Assembly (NCBI GenBank): GCA_003427395.1 | Contig: BFEA01000015.1 | Span: 5,266,751-5,327,233, forward strand | From: Chara braunii | Taxonomy: Eukaryota; Streptophyta; Charophyceae; Charales; Characeae | Reading direction: 5' to 3' | DNA length: 60,483 nt | Shown here: piece after piece, positions 1 to 11,435 of the stretch | Position numbering within the stretch: the stretch's first letter is position 1 | How the letters are laid out: each line of letters starts with the position of its first letter | Made by a program: the position numbers and the translations under genes | Notes under the pieces: model-generated | What the model was told of the DNA's origin: nothing | Database searches by the model: none | The model's input: the letters and a program-made list of their open reading frames with translations, nothing else

Positions 1-95
1 GTTCCACCATCTCATCCACCATCATCCACTTCCAGGTGTGCATACTGAAAAAAAAAAACAAATCCGACTACCTTACTTTTCTTAACCTGTACCGT
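1..95. repeat. Misjoined duplicate of 5307-5401
   Basis: These bases repeat 5307-5401 almost base for base, including the GTTCCACCATCTCATCC start and the A-run after GTGCATACTG. The segment runs straight into a transposase adapter at 96. I read it as the mate of a mate-pair fragment left in the assembly rather than a true genomic neighbour of the SINE that follows. Confidence 0.8.
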
Positions 96-130
96 TCTCT
101 TATACACATCTAGATGTGTATAAGAGACAG
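96..130. other. Nextera mate-pair junction adapter
   Basis: This is the palindromic fusion of two Tn5 mosaic ends (TCTCTTATACACATCT joined to AGATGTGTATAAGAGACAG), 35 of the 38 bases of the library junction adapter. It is an artificial sequence. A short CA run and a long A run follow (131-169) before genomic-looking DNA resumes. Confidence 0.97.
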
Positions 131-172
<42 letters not shown>

Positions 173-210
173 GGAAAGGAAATAAACCGGAAAAAAAATT
201 GTGCCATTAT

Positions 211-585
211 CCAGCGGACTAGCTCAGTTGATGAGGCACACAATTGGCATTCAGGAGGTCTTAGGTTCGATTGCCATTGGCGTCATGTACCTTCCTAGCA
301 AGCTTGGCACCCGCCACCTAGAGATAAGCTGTTGCCCCCCCTGAGTGGCATTTAGCAGAGGCTGATGATGATCAGGGGGAGGGGACCGGAGGGGAGGCAC
401 AGCGACTGGCCCATAGAAGAAGCTCTGTCCCGATGCTACCGGCTCACCCCTGGCCGGTATCAACCCCCTGCTGTAGCAGATATTGCACCTGCTGGTGGGT
501 GCAGCGCTCCTGCACATTCACTCGTTGGAGGCTTTAACACAGATGTGACTGCTACGGCGTTCCCCGTAATACTACAATGACAACA
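211..585 (+). mobile_element. tRNA-derived SINE, copy 1
   Basis: The head has pol III promoter boxes: an A box at about 219-230 (TAGCTCAGTTG) and a B box at 264-274 (GGTTCGATTGC), at tRNA-like spacing. The acceptor stem does not close, so this is not an intact tRNA. The body, from the CATGTACCTTCC motif to GACTGCTACGGCGTTCC near the right end, matches a second copy on the minus strand at 22735-22990 with many substitutions. Two copies sharing head and body define a tRNA-derived SINE family. No long A tail is visible at the 3' end. Confidence 0.7.
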
Positions 586-1004
586 AAAATGTCCTAAAAG
601 GCCATCCTGTCCAAATGTGTGAGGTAATTGAATTCGCTGGGCTTAAAAGAATTAGCCTTGTAAATAAAAATTGCACCACCTGGCACGCTTTTACCTTCCC
701 CCTGCTCCACCAACTTTGCCCGAACCCGTCCCCTTTCCCCATCCCCCATGGCACAGCCTCGTACTGCACCTTTATCCCCCCTGCAACCAGCCGACTTCTC
801 CTAACCCTCCCCCATTTCCTCTCTCTCTCTCTCTCTCTTGTGTCCCCCTCTCTCTCTCTTTCTCTCTCATGCGTGAGCGCACTCTCTCTTTTGGGCACAC
901 AAAACCCAAAAGGAAAGAAAACAAAAATCACACCACATTGCACCTCCACGTGCTGGGCCTTCACCCCCTGCCCCCCCCAAAAAAACTGGCGACTTCTCTT
1001 AACC

Positions 1005-1038
<34 letters not shown>

Positions 1039-1289
1039 TGCATGTGCGCCTGCACACACACACACACACACACACAACTATGAACAAAAAACGAAAATAG
1101 AAAAAGAAAACGGAAGAACCTCCCCTCGAAGGAAGACGGTCAATAGAGGAGCGAAAAATCACCGTTTTTGCCTTATTCTAGTCAAATGTCAGTATATTAT
1201 AGTCCTCATCCTGGTCTCCATATTCTAGTCAAAGTTATTATCATCTTACCTTGTCCTCGTAATCCGTCTTCGCCTTCGTATGCATCACG

Positions 1290-1363
<74 letters not shown>

Positions 1364-1451
1364 TTTGTGCGCGGTCATGTGTGTGCTTGCATGTGTTAGG
1401 GCGTGCGCGATTTGTCATGTTCACAAGTCCACAAAAAGAGCATGACTGAGC
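586..1451. repeat. CT/CA microsatellite-rich region
   Basis: No gene is recognisable. CT tracts lie at about 819-870 and 1006-1040, and a CA tract at about 1053-1076. There is a compound CT-then-CA tract at 1290-1361. Two segments ending in GGCGACTTCTC or CCGACTTCTC followed by TAACCCTC and CT runs (about 787-830 and 985-1040) look like duplicates. Open frames here are translations of simple repeats. Confidence 0.75.
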
Positions 1452-1508
1452 CTGACTGTTTCGTCGGACTTTCACAAACTCATCAGGAGGTTGAAGCCCC
1501 ATAGTCTG
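1452..1508 (-). ncRNA. Degenerate type III hammerhead ribozyme (family A)
   Basis: On the minus strand the core CTGATGA, a stem II region, then GAAA can be read, and stem III arms GACT/AGTC flank it. Stem II contains a mismatch and a wobble. The stem III base next to the cleavage site is changed, and the cleavage-site nucleotide (H17) would be G, which is not permitted. I predict no activity. The following sequence (minus sense) ends in CA-rich DNA, as in the intact family A copy at 26018-26074. A second, truncated 3' end of the same family lies at 1567-1597 (complement of GTTCGCTATACACAACTCCACA). Confidence 0.65.
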
Positions 1509-1759
1509 CCCACGATGCATTTGCATGCTTGCGTGTGTGCGTAAGTGCGTGTGTTTGTGCGATGTCATGTTCGCTATACACAACTCCACACAAGAGGCTA
1601 GCATGGGCAAGCACTCAACCCAGCAGACTGTTGTGCTCCACTACAGCAAGGGCACCGCCTTGCTACAGGCCCATGCGCAACAGGAATCGGGCGTTTCTTT
1701 CCCTACGGGCCCATACAGGCCCTTTTCTCAACGGGCACGACAATCTAGGCCATCCACGG

Positions 1760-2640
1760 TCCTACTGCCCCGATGGTTCAGATCGTTGCACATCTTAAGA
1801 CTTTAAGTCTATGCAATGATCCAGGTCATCCAACCTTTCAACAGCTTGGACGATTGCGCGATCTTAGAACGTGCGACGATCTGAACCGTCGACCGCAGAC
1901 GCGCTGAATCGTCGAACATTCTTTAAGCCTTGGCAGTGCACGGCCCCCGACTTCCTGAAAAGGAAACTCGTCACATACAAAAATTCTGGAGGCTACGCTT
2001 ACAAGACCACACATGGCTTGAGGCGCCAGCTAAAAAAGAAAAAAAGTGCGCCGCTGGTAATTCTAAAAAGTTTGGTGCACTGTACGGCACCTGCAGGCCC
2101 AGTTGCACTGGGGGTTGAAAATCACGTGACAATCCGAACCATCTGACCTGTCCAAATGCTGCCAGTAGGACCGCAGTAGGACCGCAGATGGCCCGGATGC
2201 CCAAATTCTCACCTCAGCGATTTCTACAAGAATTCATCACTCGATCTTTAAGACTTAAAGATCGCGCTATGATCCAGGCCGTCTGACATGTCCAACGGCC
2301 CGGATCACCGCACGATCTTATAGTCTTAAGATCGTGTGATGATCTGAACCATAGGGCCGGTATGTCTGCTGGTGGCCCAGATGCCCAAATTCTCACCTTT
2401 GTGATTCTTATTATGCTCGTCACGCCATCTTAACCGCACGGTGATCCAGGCCGTCCGACTTGTCCGACGGCCTGGATTACCACGCGATCTTAGAGTCTAA
2501 AGACCACATGACAATCTGGACCGTCGGGCCGGTAGGACCTCGGGCGACCTGGATTGTCGCACGATCTTAAAGTCTGAAGATCGTGTGACCATCCGAACTG
2601 TCAGGCCGGTGGGGCCGCAGATGGCCCGGATTCTCACATT
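1760..2640. repeat. Palindrome-rich dispersed repeat array (family E)
   Basis: About seven imperfect units alternate a GATCCAGGCCGTCCGAC-type block with a hairpin block. The clearest hairpin is a perfect 11-bp palindrome with a one-base centre at 2242-2264 (CGATCTTTAAG, A, CTTAAAGATCG). Related hairpins are near 1791, 2311, 2490 and 2560. The array ends with a motif reading GCGATTTCTATTATTGTAG. Related copies occur at about 4318-4450 and 26575-26765. No coding capacity is seen. It may be a MITE or foldback family, but the units vary too much for me to set ends. Confidence 0.6.
1930..2110. repeat. Dispersed repeat family D, diverged copy
   Basis: It shares the arrangement AAAAAAGAAAAAAAGTGCGC followed by CGCTGG with the better copies at 10560-10790, 16330-16490 and 21985-22245. 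It is embedded in the family E array, so one inserted into or next to the other. Confidence 0.35.
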
Positions 2641-2710
2641 AGCGATTTCTATTATTGTAGGGAAATAGAAAGAAAAATGAAAGAACCATAGTACCCTACA
2701 CCACGTCCGA

Positions 2711-3225
2711 TCCCGCTTCTTCCCGCCATCAGCAACATCTTATTTCCAACCCTTCTCCTTAGCTCACTCGCTTGTAGAAAACCAACGTAGTTTCTGGTAC
2801 CCGCTTCTTCCCGCCGCCAGCAATGTCCTATTTCTATCCCTTCTCCTCAGCTCACTCGCTCATGAAAACCAACGTAGTTCTCCGGTTGCCGCTTTCTCCT
2901 TTAATTTGTCTGGACTTTACCCACAATATTCCTCAGTGAGAGCAAAAATAACGGCACACAATCATTGCCGGGGCAGTCTACAATGACGGGAGCTGAATAA
3001 TCTGGAGCTCACAATCCCAAGATGTTGGCAGGGATCGGTCAGCATGGGGTACCCCTCCCTTTGACACAAACACAAATCAACAAAACTCCGCATAATGTCC
3101 GGACTCGACCCACGATATCCCTCACTCAGAATGAAAACAACGGCACTCAATCATTGTGGGGGTTGTCTACATCGACGGAAGCTGAATAATCTAGCGCTCA
3201 ATCCCAAGATGCGGGCAGGGAATGG
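2711..3225. repeat. Two adjacent tandem duplications
   Basis: Segment 2711-2793 is repeated at 2802-2881 (period about 91 bp; CCCGCTTCTTCCCGCC at each start). Segment 2907-3042 is repeated at 3092-3225 (period about 184 bp; GAAGCTGAATAATCT-type blocks in both). Neither is coding. Nothing recognisable lies between here and the microsatellite at 3751. Confidence 0.75.
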
Positions 3226-3750
3226 TCAGCACAGGGGAGGTCGCCATGAGGGGAGAAAGATCGAAGAGGGTGCCGACGCATATTGTGACAAGATGTCAAA
3301 CGACGATGAGTAAGGGGCAGGAGTATGAGGAGAATTCACATGCTTTTAGTGCAGATTGCCAAACTGCCAGTGATTTGAATTGGAAGGATGCAAGACTGCA
3401 GGTTACCTCTTTCTTTATGGCACAATACAAATGCTTCCAGTGCAAATTTTCATACCGTACGCGATTCCAATATGGAGGACACAACATGTAGGCAAGACTT
3501 AAGTGGGGACAGGAAGATGGCCACAGGAGGATAGAAGGTGGAGAATCATGCACTTGGGGATGGGAATATTGAAGGAGTAGGGAAGGAGCTGAGGAAAAGT
3601 CATTTCTTGAGGAGCTGGCCGTACAAGGATGACACACATCGCAAACTGGTCCATGTCATCAATACTTCGACTTTACGGCTGCTTCAATGGGGAAGAAGGT
3701 TCAGATCTTGGCACCTTACAAAATCTGGGGCCGCACTCAGCCATGCTTTC

Positions 3751-3779
3751 CCCCCTCCCCCCCCCCCCCCCCCCCCTCT

Positions 3780-3838
<59 letters not shown>
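3751..3838. repeat. Poly-C then GT microsatellite
   Basis: A run of C broken once by T (3751-3776) leads through a short CT stretch into about 27 GT units. The apparent Val/Cys and Thr/His proteins over this stretch are repeat translations. Confidence 0.95.
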
Positions 3839-3839
<1 letters not shown>

Positions 3840-3974
3840 ATGTGTGCGTACGGGAAGTACAGCGCCTACTCAACGGCACTCACACAAGCACATCCATCCA
3901 CACACCGGCACACACACGTGCACACATATGCACTCACATAGTGGAGCGAGGGAGGATGGTGGCAGCAGGGCATT

Positions 3975-4450
3975 GTAGCAGGGCAGCTCCCAGTACCACT
4001 TAGTAGGGTGGCCTTTTTGGGGGCATTGTAGCAGGGCAGCTACCAGTACCACTTAGCAGGGTGGCATTTTTGGTCCTACCCGTACTGTTTTACTGGTAGG
4101 TGATTCCACGTCCATACTGGCCATTGGCCCACTAGGAACAGAGCAACAGCCAAGATTGCTGCTCAACCTTAAAATCCTAAACCACTTTTTCTCCGACCCG
4201 GAATGCATGCAGCCGCAAGTTTCCAGAGCCCGCCTACCAGAGGAAAACTGGTGGAACAGGCCAAAAAAGGCCCACTCAGGTTCGGCAAGGGAACCGACGA
4301 AAGTACTGCTGGTTAGAAATCACGCGCTGATCCAGGCCATGAAGACGGCAAGGTGCAGCGGCCCAGATTCCAGGTCTACTATATTGCAACTATCTGGGCT
4401 GTCACCCATTCGGACTTGGAAAGGTCCCAATTCGAAATTTGTTACATCAG
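3975..4450. repeat. 51-bp duplication and a family E copy
   Basis: GTAGCAGGGCAGCTCCCAGT and its near copy GTAGCAGGGCAGCTACCAGT start two units at about 3976 and 4027. Further on, 4318-4450 carries the CACGCGCTGATCCAGGCC block and the ATGTAATAGTGAAG-like end typical of family E. No gene is seen. Confidence 0.55.
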
Positions 4451-5212
4451 CTATGTAATAGTGAAGGGATTAGGAATGGAACTTCGATCAGACTTCACTA
4501 TTATAAACAAGTTGGGCCTAAACACCTCTCAACACTACACTACCCTGTTGTTATCCGCTAAAAGCCTCAATTGACGCCAGAGTTGACACGAGCCAAGCTA
4601 GCCAAGCTATGCGCCAGACTCAGGTTCTCTGCTCCTGAAGACATTTGGCATCTTGCCTTCAGACAATGCCTTCAGATTGAAATGCAGAGATCGTAAGCAG
4701 ACACGTCACAGTTTCGCATGAACTGAGGTGTTGTATGTTGCTTCTTGTCTAAATCAATCATCAGGACCACATTTTTCTTCTGTATAGCACAGCACAGGAT
4801 CTCATTTACACATGTTAGGAGACAGCATGATATAAATAATCTAGACTTGCATTTTAGAAGGATAAATGAGCTCAGATCAGTTAATCAACTCCAGAGACTC
4901 CCACGATTGCACAGGCCATTGTGAAATCCTCCCCAATGCACCCTATGCAAACAGATGACGACGCTAGATGTTACATACACAAAGAAGATGCGCAAGAGTG
5001 ACGATCTCTGCCTCTCTGCTCTCTACCCCTCCTCACTCTCACTTCACAGAACTCTCGCACAAACGTTAAAAGGCTGCGTATTCTCTGCAAAGCATACTGT
5101 CACACAGCAACAGGATTGCAATCTACGTTGCACACAGAGAAGAACACAGGCAAGAGGGTAATGACACTCTCCTTCTCTCGCTTCTCTCCCACTCCACGTC
5201 CTCTTTTCGATC
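4451..5212. other. Unassigned non-coding stretch
   Basis: I see no RNA gene, domain or repeat unit here. The short open frames have no recognisable homology and no supporting neighbours. Confidence 0.5.
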
Positions 5213-5663
5213 ATCCACTTCCAGGTGTGCATACTAAAAAAAAAAAAAATCCGGCTATCATACTTTTCTTAACCTGTACCGTCCTCTATCACATGAAGGG
5301 CTACCTGTTCCACCATCTCATCCACCATCATCCACTTCCAGGTGTGCATACTGAAAAAAAAAAACAAATCCGACTACCNTACTTTTCTTAACCTGTACCG
5401 TCCTCTATCACATGAAGGGCTACCTGTTCCACCATCTCATCCACCACCATAATGTGGCGTACAAGGTTGAACATCCTCCCCCTCCACCTCCTTTTCTTCA
5501 AAAATCTTCCTCTTCCTCTCGAGGTGCGGCTCTGCCCATCTGCCACCAGTATCCCCCTTCTCTGCTCAACTGGATCAGAGAGAAGAGAAACACGGGAACA
5601 CGTTCAGAGATTGATTATCAAACGTTCAGAGATTGATTATCAAGGGCAAAGCAACAGGGAAAC

Positions 5664-5711
<48 letters not shown>

Positions 5712-5720
5712 TTCTATCTA

Positions 5721-5778
<58 letters not shown>

Positions 5779-6065
5779 GCTAACTTTCTATCTATCTCCC
5801 TATCTATCTACTTATCTCTCTCCCCCCCCCTCTCCCCACACCCCCCACCATAATGTGGCGTACAAGGTTGAACATCCTCCCCCTCCACGTCCTTTTCTTC
5901 AAAAATCTTCCTCTTCCTCTTGAGGTGCAGCTCTGCCCATCTGCCACCAGTATCCCCCTTCTCTGCTCAACTGGATCAGAGAGAAGAGAAACACGGGAAT
6001 ACGTTCAGAGATTGATTATCAAACGTTCAGAGATTGATTATCAAGGGCAAAGCAACAGGGAAACG

Positions 6066-6096
<31 letters not shown>

Positions 6097-6160
6097 AACT
6101 TTCTATCTATCTCCCTATCTATCTACTTATCTCTCTCTCTCCACCTCTCCCCACACCCCC
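5213..6160. repeat. Nested segmental tandem duplications
   Basis: A unit starting TCATCCACTTCCAGGTGTGC repeats at 5213 and 5332 (period about 119 bp). A larger unit starting CCACCATAATGTGGCG repeats at about 5446 and 5847 (period about 401 bp). It includes GTTCAGAGATTGATTATCAA twice per copy and ends in long CT tracts (5664-5820; 6065-6095). The bases at 1-95 are a third copy of the first unit, brought there by an assembly join. Confidence 0.85.
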
Positions 6161-9100
6161 CGGTGGCACAAGATGTAAGAACAGCACACCACATGCGTGC
6201 ACAGACACAAGCTCTATTTTCTCGCCCCCTTGTCTTATCCATTGGGAATGAAAACCGCATAGTAAACATCAGAGCCGCACAAAGGTGGAGTGGTCAAACA
6301 CAACCGCATAGTAAACATCAGAGGCGCAGGAAGGTGGAGTGGTCAAACACGAGCCCCCTTCTTCCCTGGGCTTGCCATCCACCTCTCAAAGTGGCCCGTT
6401 ATGTATTTGAAATGAGGATTGAAAAAAGACCTCTGATGAAAAAGACCTCTACTTTGGCCGCCTTCTCTCCATCCATGGTGTTTAGCCGAGCCGACACTAG
6501 CCTCTGTCATCCTGCTACCAGCCCATTGGGCAGCTGTGGCCATTATCAGACAGGTTTCCAGCTGTTGATCGACTTACCACGAGTTATGTGTTGCTCTATG
6601 CAGAAACCGACGCACCGTCCACGGAAAGTCGACCGCCAAGAGGAGGGTGATTTTCCTGGGGGGCATGAACAGGTGGGCTTCCCAAATGTTTCCGAAGCGT
6701 GTCGACTTGTTCCCCCCTGAAAGAGGACCTCAGCAATTTTTAACTTTTTTCCAACCAATTACGTGGACATGAGCGAGCGCAGAAGCCTGCACGTTTGAAA
6801 TCACATCGAGCCATTCCATTTGGACAATTCTAGAACTGCGTATCATACAGTCTGAACACTCCAAAAGCGAAGGCCCGATTCCTTCTTCAGAACAATCAGC
6901 ATTGTAGCTTGTCGTTTCAGTCAAGAAGTACAGGACTACATCCCTGATTGCCTATTGGAGTGATACTGACATTTGATCTCCATACAGACCATAGATGTCT
7001 GTTTTCCAAAGTGTCGAAAATGTGCGTCGGGGTGGTTGAAAAAGCTCCACCGAATTATGATTTACATAACTTTAAGATGTTTCTTTTGCCATTTTCTAAA
7101 TTTGACTAAATTGTATACCGTATGAAATTACAAGAACATGACCAAAATCGAATACCAGATGAAATTACAAACTTCTTCAAAAATAAAGGAGTGTTCTTTG
7201 CGAGTCAATAATAGCGATTTCATTTCGTAATCCATACAGATGTGGCTGAAAGTCTGGAGTGGGCAAACGATTACCAAAGTGCGCCTTTGTACTTGGTCAC
7301 CTTTGGATTACCTCTTGCAATGCAAGTGTGTATTCGTACTTGGTACCTTTGCATTACCTTTTGCACGCAGTTCGATTTTGTTTTTTATTTAGGTAGCTCA
7401 ATTAGGACCGAAATCCTTGTGTCAGTGGTTCATCTCCACCTCTTGATCAAAGTGGGCCTGGACGGCCTGGTCCAAATATTTTTCGCCTCAACACCGTGCT
7501 GAATTTGGAGTTCTCTTCTTTATATTTTCCATTCATTTTGACCCGAGATGACACTGATTCCCGTCCACACATTGTCTGCCTCAAACAAGCCAAACAATAG
7601 GACTGGAATACATAAGGGTCGTGTTCACAACACTTCAGACCCCACTTGTCACCTCCACAAGACTTCACAAGCACCCTATGGATACCTATGAACGCCTACC
7701 ACATCTATTCACCTCAGTTGCAGCCTAGACCATTCCACATGCGCCCGTCTCCCTTCATCACACAGATGAAGACGATCACTTCAAATATAAGAACAGAGCT
7801 TGCAAATGCCTCCCACTCATCCCTCCACTTCCAGTACTGCTCATTCCACGACAAATTTCGAAGGGCTACCGAGTTAACCAATCCCAGTCCTAGCTGATGA
7901 AAGCACTGCGGCCTAGCCCCTAACGGAGGCGTGCGAAGGTAGGCTCAAGCTAGCGCTTTGCGCAGCTATAGAGCATAATGGTCAAAGCCTGCCTGACTGT
8001 GAGACCTACAACTCGGTGGTAGCACAACAAGGAAGCATCAGGAGGCCGGCAACCAGAGCTAACAGAAGAAACGCAGAGGGAGGCCAGCACTACAGCTCAT
8101 GCTCCTTTTATCATGTTAGCACTGCATCGTACAGCTGATAGAGCAGAGGCATCGTGATAGAGATGACACCCAACACTGCAAACCATGACTTAGAACCCCC
8201 ATGCTCATGCTCCTTTTATCATGTTAGCAGTGCATTGTACGAGAGGGACTTGTGAATCATGCCCTTCATCCTGCTACCTTCCCTGATACTGCATTTGGCT
8301 CCCTCAAACTGTCAGGGTTCCAGCCACACACAGCATTCCCTTCTTCAATCCTTGGGTGCTGCTTGAGGAGGACATTTTTGTAGCAGGATAAATCTATGAT
8401 GACTGAAGAGCTGGTCTGACTTGATCAGGTCATTTCAACAGCGCCAACTTTGACAGGGCACTTACCTTTTCATGCTTTTCAACATGGAGATAGTCTGTGT
8501 AATACAGTGAGTTTTAGTCTGTGTAATACAGTGAGTTTTCGTCTGTGTAATACAGTGAGTTTTGGGCTCAGGTTGTGCTTGCTTCATTCTCCTTCCACAT
8601 GCTTGGATGGATGATTCCCACTTGACTCATTTTAAGACGTTGCCTTCTGCACACTGCCTGAGTATTGTCATTCAACTGATAGGAGCATAACTTAGAATAT
8701 GTCGCACTACATGTCAAATGATGGGTACTTCATATACCAATATTAGTTCCATCCCTACCTGACTTTCGTCTGACCTGGACCTTCGGAACAGCGCTGTAGA
8801 CCCATCTGACCGTCCCCCCTGCCAAGGTGACTTGCATAATGTCACGCATCTGTCACACCTAATCGTTTAGTGGAGTAATGCTACATGCTGTTATACAACC
8901 TAGCCATTGTGTTAATACTGGAAGACTGTGAACATTCCACACTGCAAGGACATCCTATGCACAGAAATGTCACATGCTTTTACACAATGTATCGATTGTG
9001 CGATAATGTGTGGAAGGCCATGAGCATCGTACACCAAAAGAAAATCTTTCGCACTCGTTATGCTCCGTACATTCTGTTAGTCAGGAGACAATTGAACATA

Positions 9101-9253
9101 ATTTACTTCTATGCCCGACATGCTCCTTGGATTTATCCCAACAATTGTTTACAACTAGGCCAATAATACGCACCACATATTCTACCCGGGACCACGACTG
9201 CAGAGTTCAAACTCCACACTGTCCTGAGCACTGGGCCTCAGAAAAGCAAGGGC

Positions 9254-9256
<3 letters not shown>
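6161..9256. other. Unassigned region with small tandem repeats
   Basis: No gene is recognised. Two small repeats stand out: a 49-bp unit twice at about 6255-6350 (AACCGCATAGTAAACATCAG), and a 24-bp unit three times at 8493-8563 (GTCTGTGTAATACAGTGAG). The rest is unique-looking sequence with frequent stops. Confidence 0.5.
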
Positions 9257-9293
<37 letters not shown>

Positions 9294-9335
9294 GTGTGTG
9301 TGTGCAAGTGTGTGTGTGTGTGCATTCGTGAGAAA
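9257..9335. repeat. CT then GT microsatellite
   Basis: About 15 CT units are followed by an interrupted GT tract. It abuts the TIR element that starts at 9356. Confidence 0.9.
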
Positions 9336-9355
9336 GTGAACATATTACAAAATCT

Positions 9356-9942
9356 CATGGCTACGATCCGGACGTCCGGACCGCCGTCCAGACGGTCCGG
9401 ATTTGGTTCGGAATCCGGACGTCCAGTCCAGACAAGGAAAAAAAAAAAAAAAAAAAAACGGTCCAGGACCCTTCCCCATTGAGGAGCCAAGCCCCCAAAA
9501 TTGTTTTGAGGGTTTTTCAGGCCCGTTTATGCTTTTTTGGGNGGTCCGGACATGCTCTCTCTCTATAATAATTTATTAGACAACCCCAAGTTTTTTATTA
9601 TGAATAATTCATTACCTTTTATTAGTTTTTTTAACTTTTTTAAGTCTTCTTTAAGCTTTTTGTAGTTTTTGACTTTTAACTCAAGTTTGGTTAGGAATTC
9701 TGACATGACTCTGAGGCAAAAGTGTTTTGCATTGTTATTCTGCATAACATACTTTTTTTTCAGATTTTTTTTTTTTAATGGTCCGGACATTTTCCGGACC
9801 TGTCCAGTCATCCGGACCGTCCGGATCCCCCCCCATGTCCGGAGGTCCGGGAATGTCCGGAATTCCGGACGTCCGGAAACTACCGGACACGGGTCCGGTT
9901 CCATGTCTGGAAATGTCCGGGTCCGGGTCCGGCATAGCCATG
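9356..9942. mobile_element. hAT-like MITE, copy 1 (587 bp)
   Basis: The ends are inverted: CATGGCTAC at the left and TAGCCATG at the right. The flanking octamers CAAAATCT and AAAAATCT match at 7 of 8 bases, as an 8-bp target duplication would. The interior is filled with GTCCGGAC-type palindromic motifs near both ends. It also carries an AT-rich centre with TGAGGCAAAAGTGTTTTGC and CTGCATAACATA, shared with the element at 37585-37964. There is no transposase. The 8-bp duplication points to the hAT superfamily; the assignment is inference. One N is present at 9542. Confidence 0.6.
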
Positions 9943-10248
9943 AAAAATCTCATTCCCCAACCCTCTCCATCGTCACAGGTGTAAATTTATGGATACAGAA
10001 TTCAGTAAGGAATCTACGGATCAATGAGGAAGATGAAATTTGTTCTTTCAAATTTTATCCATTTGAAATTGTTTTGTTTATGAACTTGATTTTGTTTTTC
10101 GTCAGCTAAACATGTACTATCATTCTAAAAAAGCATGATGTATTTGCAAGCAAATAACTGAACACGTAGACAGATCTGCAACTTTACATGACCTTAAACC
10201 TTTCTTCAGCTACCAAACTTGGTGTTATGTTAGGTACAGACACGCACA

Positions 10249-10249
<1 letters not shown>

Positions 10250-10306
<57 letters not shown>

Positions 10307-10310
10307 AGAG
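10250..10310. repeat. CA microsatellite
   Basis: About 26 CA units end in a short GA run. Between the MITE and this tract (9943-10249) nothing is recognised. Confidence 0.95.
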
Positions 10311-10559
10311 CTAATTCTGGTCTTGACATTGCTCTACATGTAGTAGCACACTTTCATTACGTACTTCCTTTGGGACCCATATTCACTCTATTTGCAGGAT
10401 TCTACTATTGAATAGGCAAAATCTCTGGACTTCAATATCCAGAAACGTACATAAGTCAGTACAGTTCGTCAGAGGCATGCCTACTTTCCGAGTTGTGTTT
10501 AGCAACCATGACCAGCTACACACTCTTCAGCACTAAGCAAGTGGAGAAGGACGAATGAA

Positions 10560-10790
10560 TTGAACTGCCAGTACCTTGCCCAGGCAAACTCGAGAATCGA
10601 ACTGCATCAGTCAGGGTTCTACAGTGATACTGAACCAAAATTTCTGGCATCACCAAACGAACAAAAAAAGAAGTGTGCCGCTGACGGTTCCTTTTTCTTT
10701 CATGCGCAGAGCAAATCTGTGTCGGGAAAAAGGACCTCAGAGGAACTGGTGGTTTAAGCAAGACGTTACAAGGCTTTGAATGACAAGCAC
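10560..10790. repeat. Dispersed repeat family D
   Basis: The copy opens with CAGTACCTTGCCCAGGCAAA and carries a minus-strand B-box-like motif (complement of GAGAATCGAACTG). An A-rich block and CGCTGACGG follow, and it ends in GAGGAACTGGTGGTTTAAG. Copies at 16330-16490 and 21985-22245 share this order. The pol III-like box suggests a SINE, but I cannot place an A box. Confidence 0.5.
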
Positions 10791-11169
10791 GTTGATAGCC
10801 AACAACGGTCCAATCCTCGAAGTGGTACAGGCTGCGTATGGGAAATTTCAATGGCAGACCTGCCCATGTATCATAAATCTCACCGGTGCCTTGGTCTGAT
10901 AATAACAGTAACTGTACTGTCCGGAATTGTTCTCACATTTCCATCATTAGGAGTTCATCATTGTCAGGAAGTGTGGATTAATTTTGATGACTGTCTTAAT
11001 AGTATGATTGCAATAGCTGCAATCTTATTCTTCATCATCTACGGTGACTCATCTACTTCCTGGTGAGGTTGACCAAGTCCGAGGATTGGCTTTCTATCAC
11101 GTGCCCTAACCTTGTCTCTCATTTACACAACCAGTCCGTTCAAGCCTGTTTTCCCTATCGTGGGTTTCG

Positions 11170-11435
11170 GGCCCGCTGAAAACAAAACAACCTGGCACAG
11201 GCACACAATTGAGTCTTTTTGCCTGGTGCCACCAGCAGTTTCTGTCAAGCCTGGTTTTTCTCTTGCGTGCTTCTGCCCCACTCGAAAGGAAAACAATCTG
11301 GCACAGGCACGCAACCAAGTCTTTTTGCCTGGTGCCACCAGCCATTTGTGTCCAGCAGGCCCAGCCTACCAGCCTACCAGCCATTTGAGTCCAGCACGCC
11401 CAGTCTACCAGCCATTTGTGTCCAGCAGGCCCAAC
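11170..11435. repeat. Short tandem repeats
   Basis: A unit containing CTTTTTGCCTGGTGCCACCAG occurs twice about 105 bp apart. It is followed by three copies of CAGCCATTTGTGTCCAGCAG or near variants (11338-11432). The long open frames in this stretch come from the repetition and match no family I know. Confidence 0.6.

Noticed and set aside
200-300. Intact tRNA gene at the SINE head
   Set aside because: A and B boxes are present, but the acceptor stem and anticodon arm do not close, and a second copy shows a long non-tRNA body.
572-1228. 161-196-codon frames around 0.6-1.2 kb
   Set aside because: Most of their length is translated CT and CA repeat.
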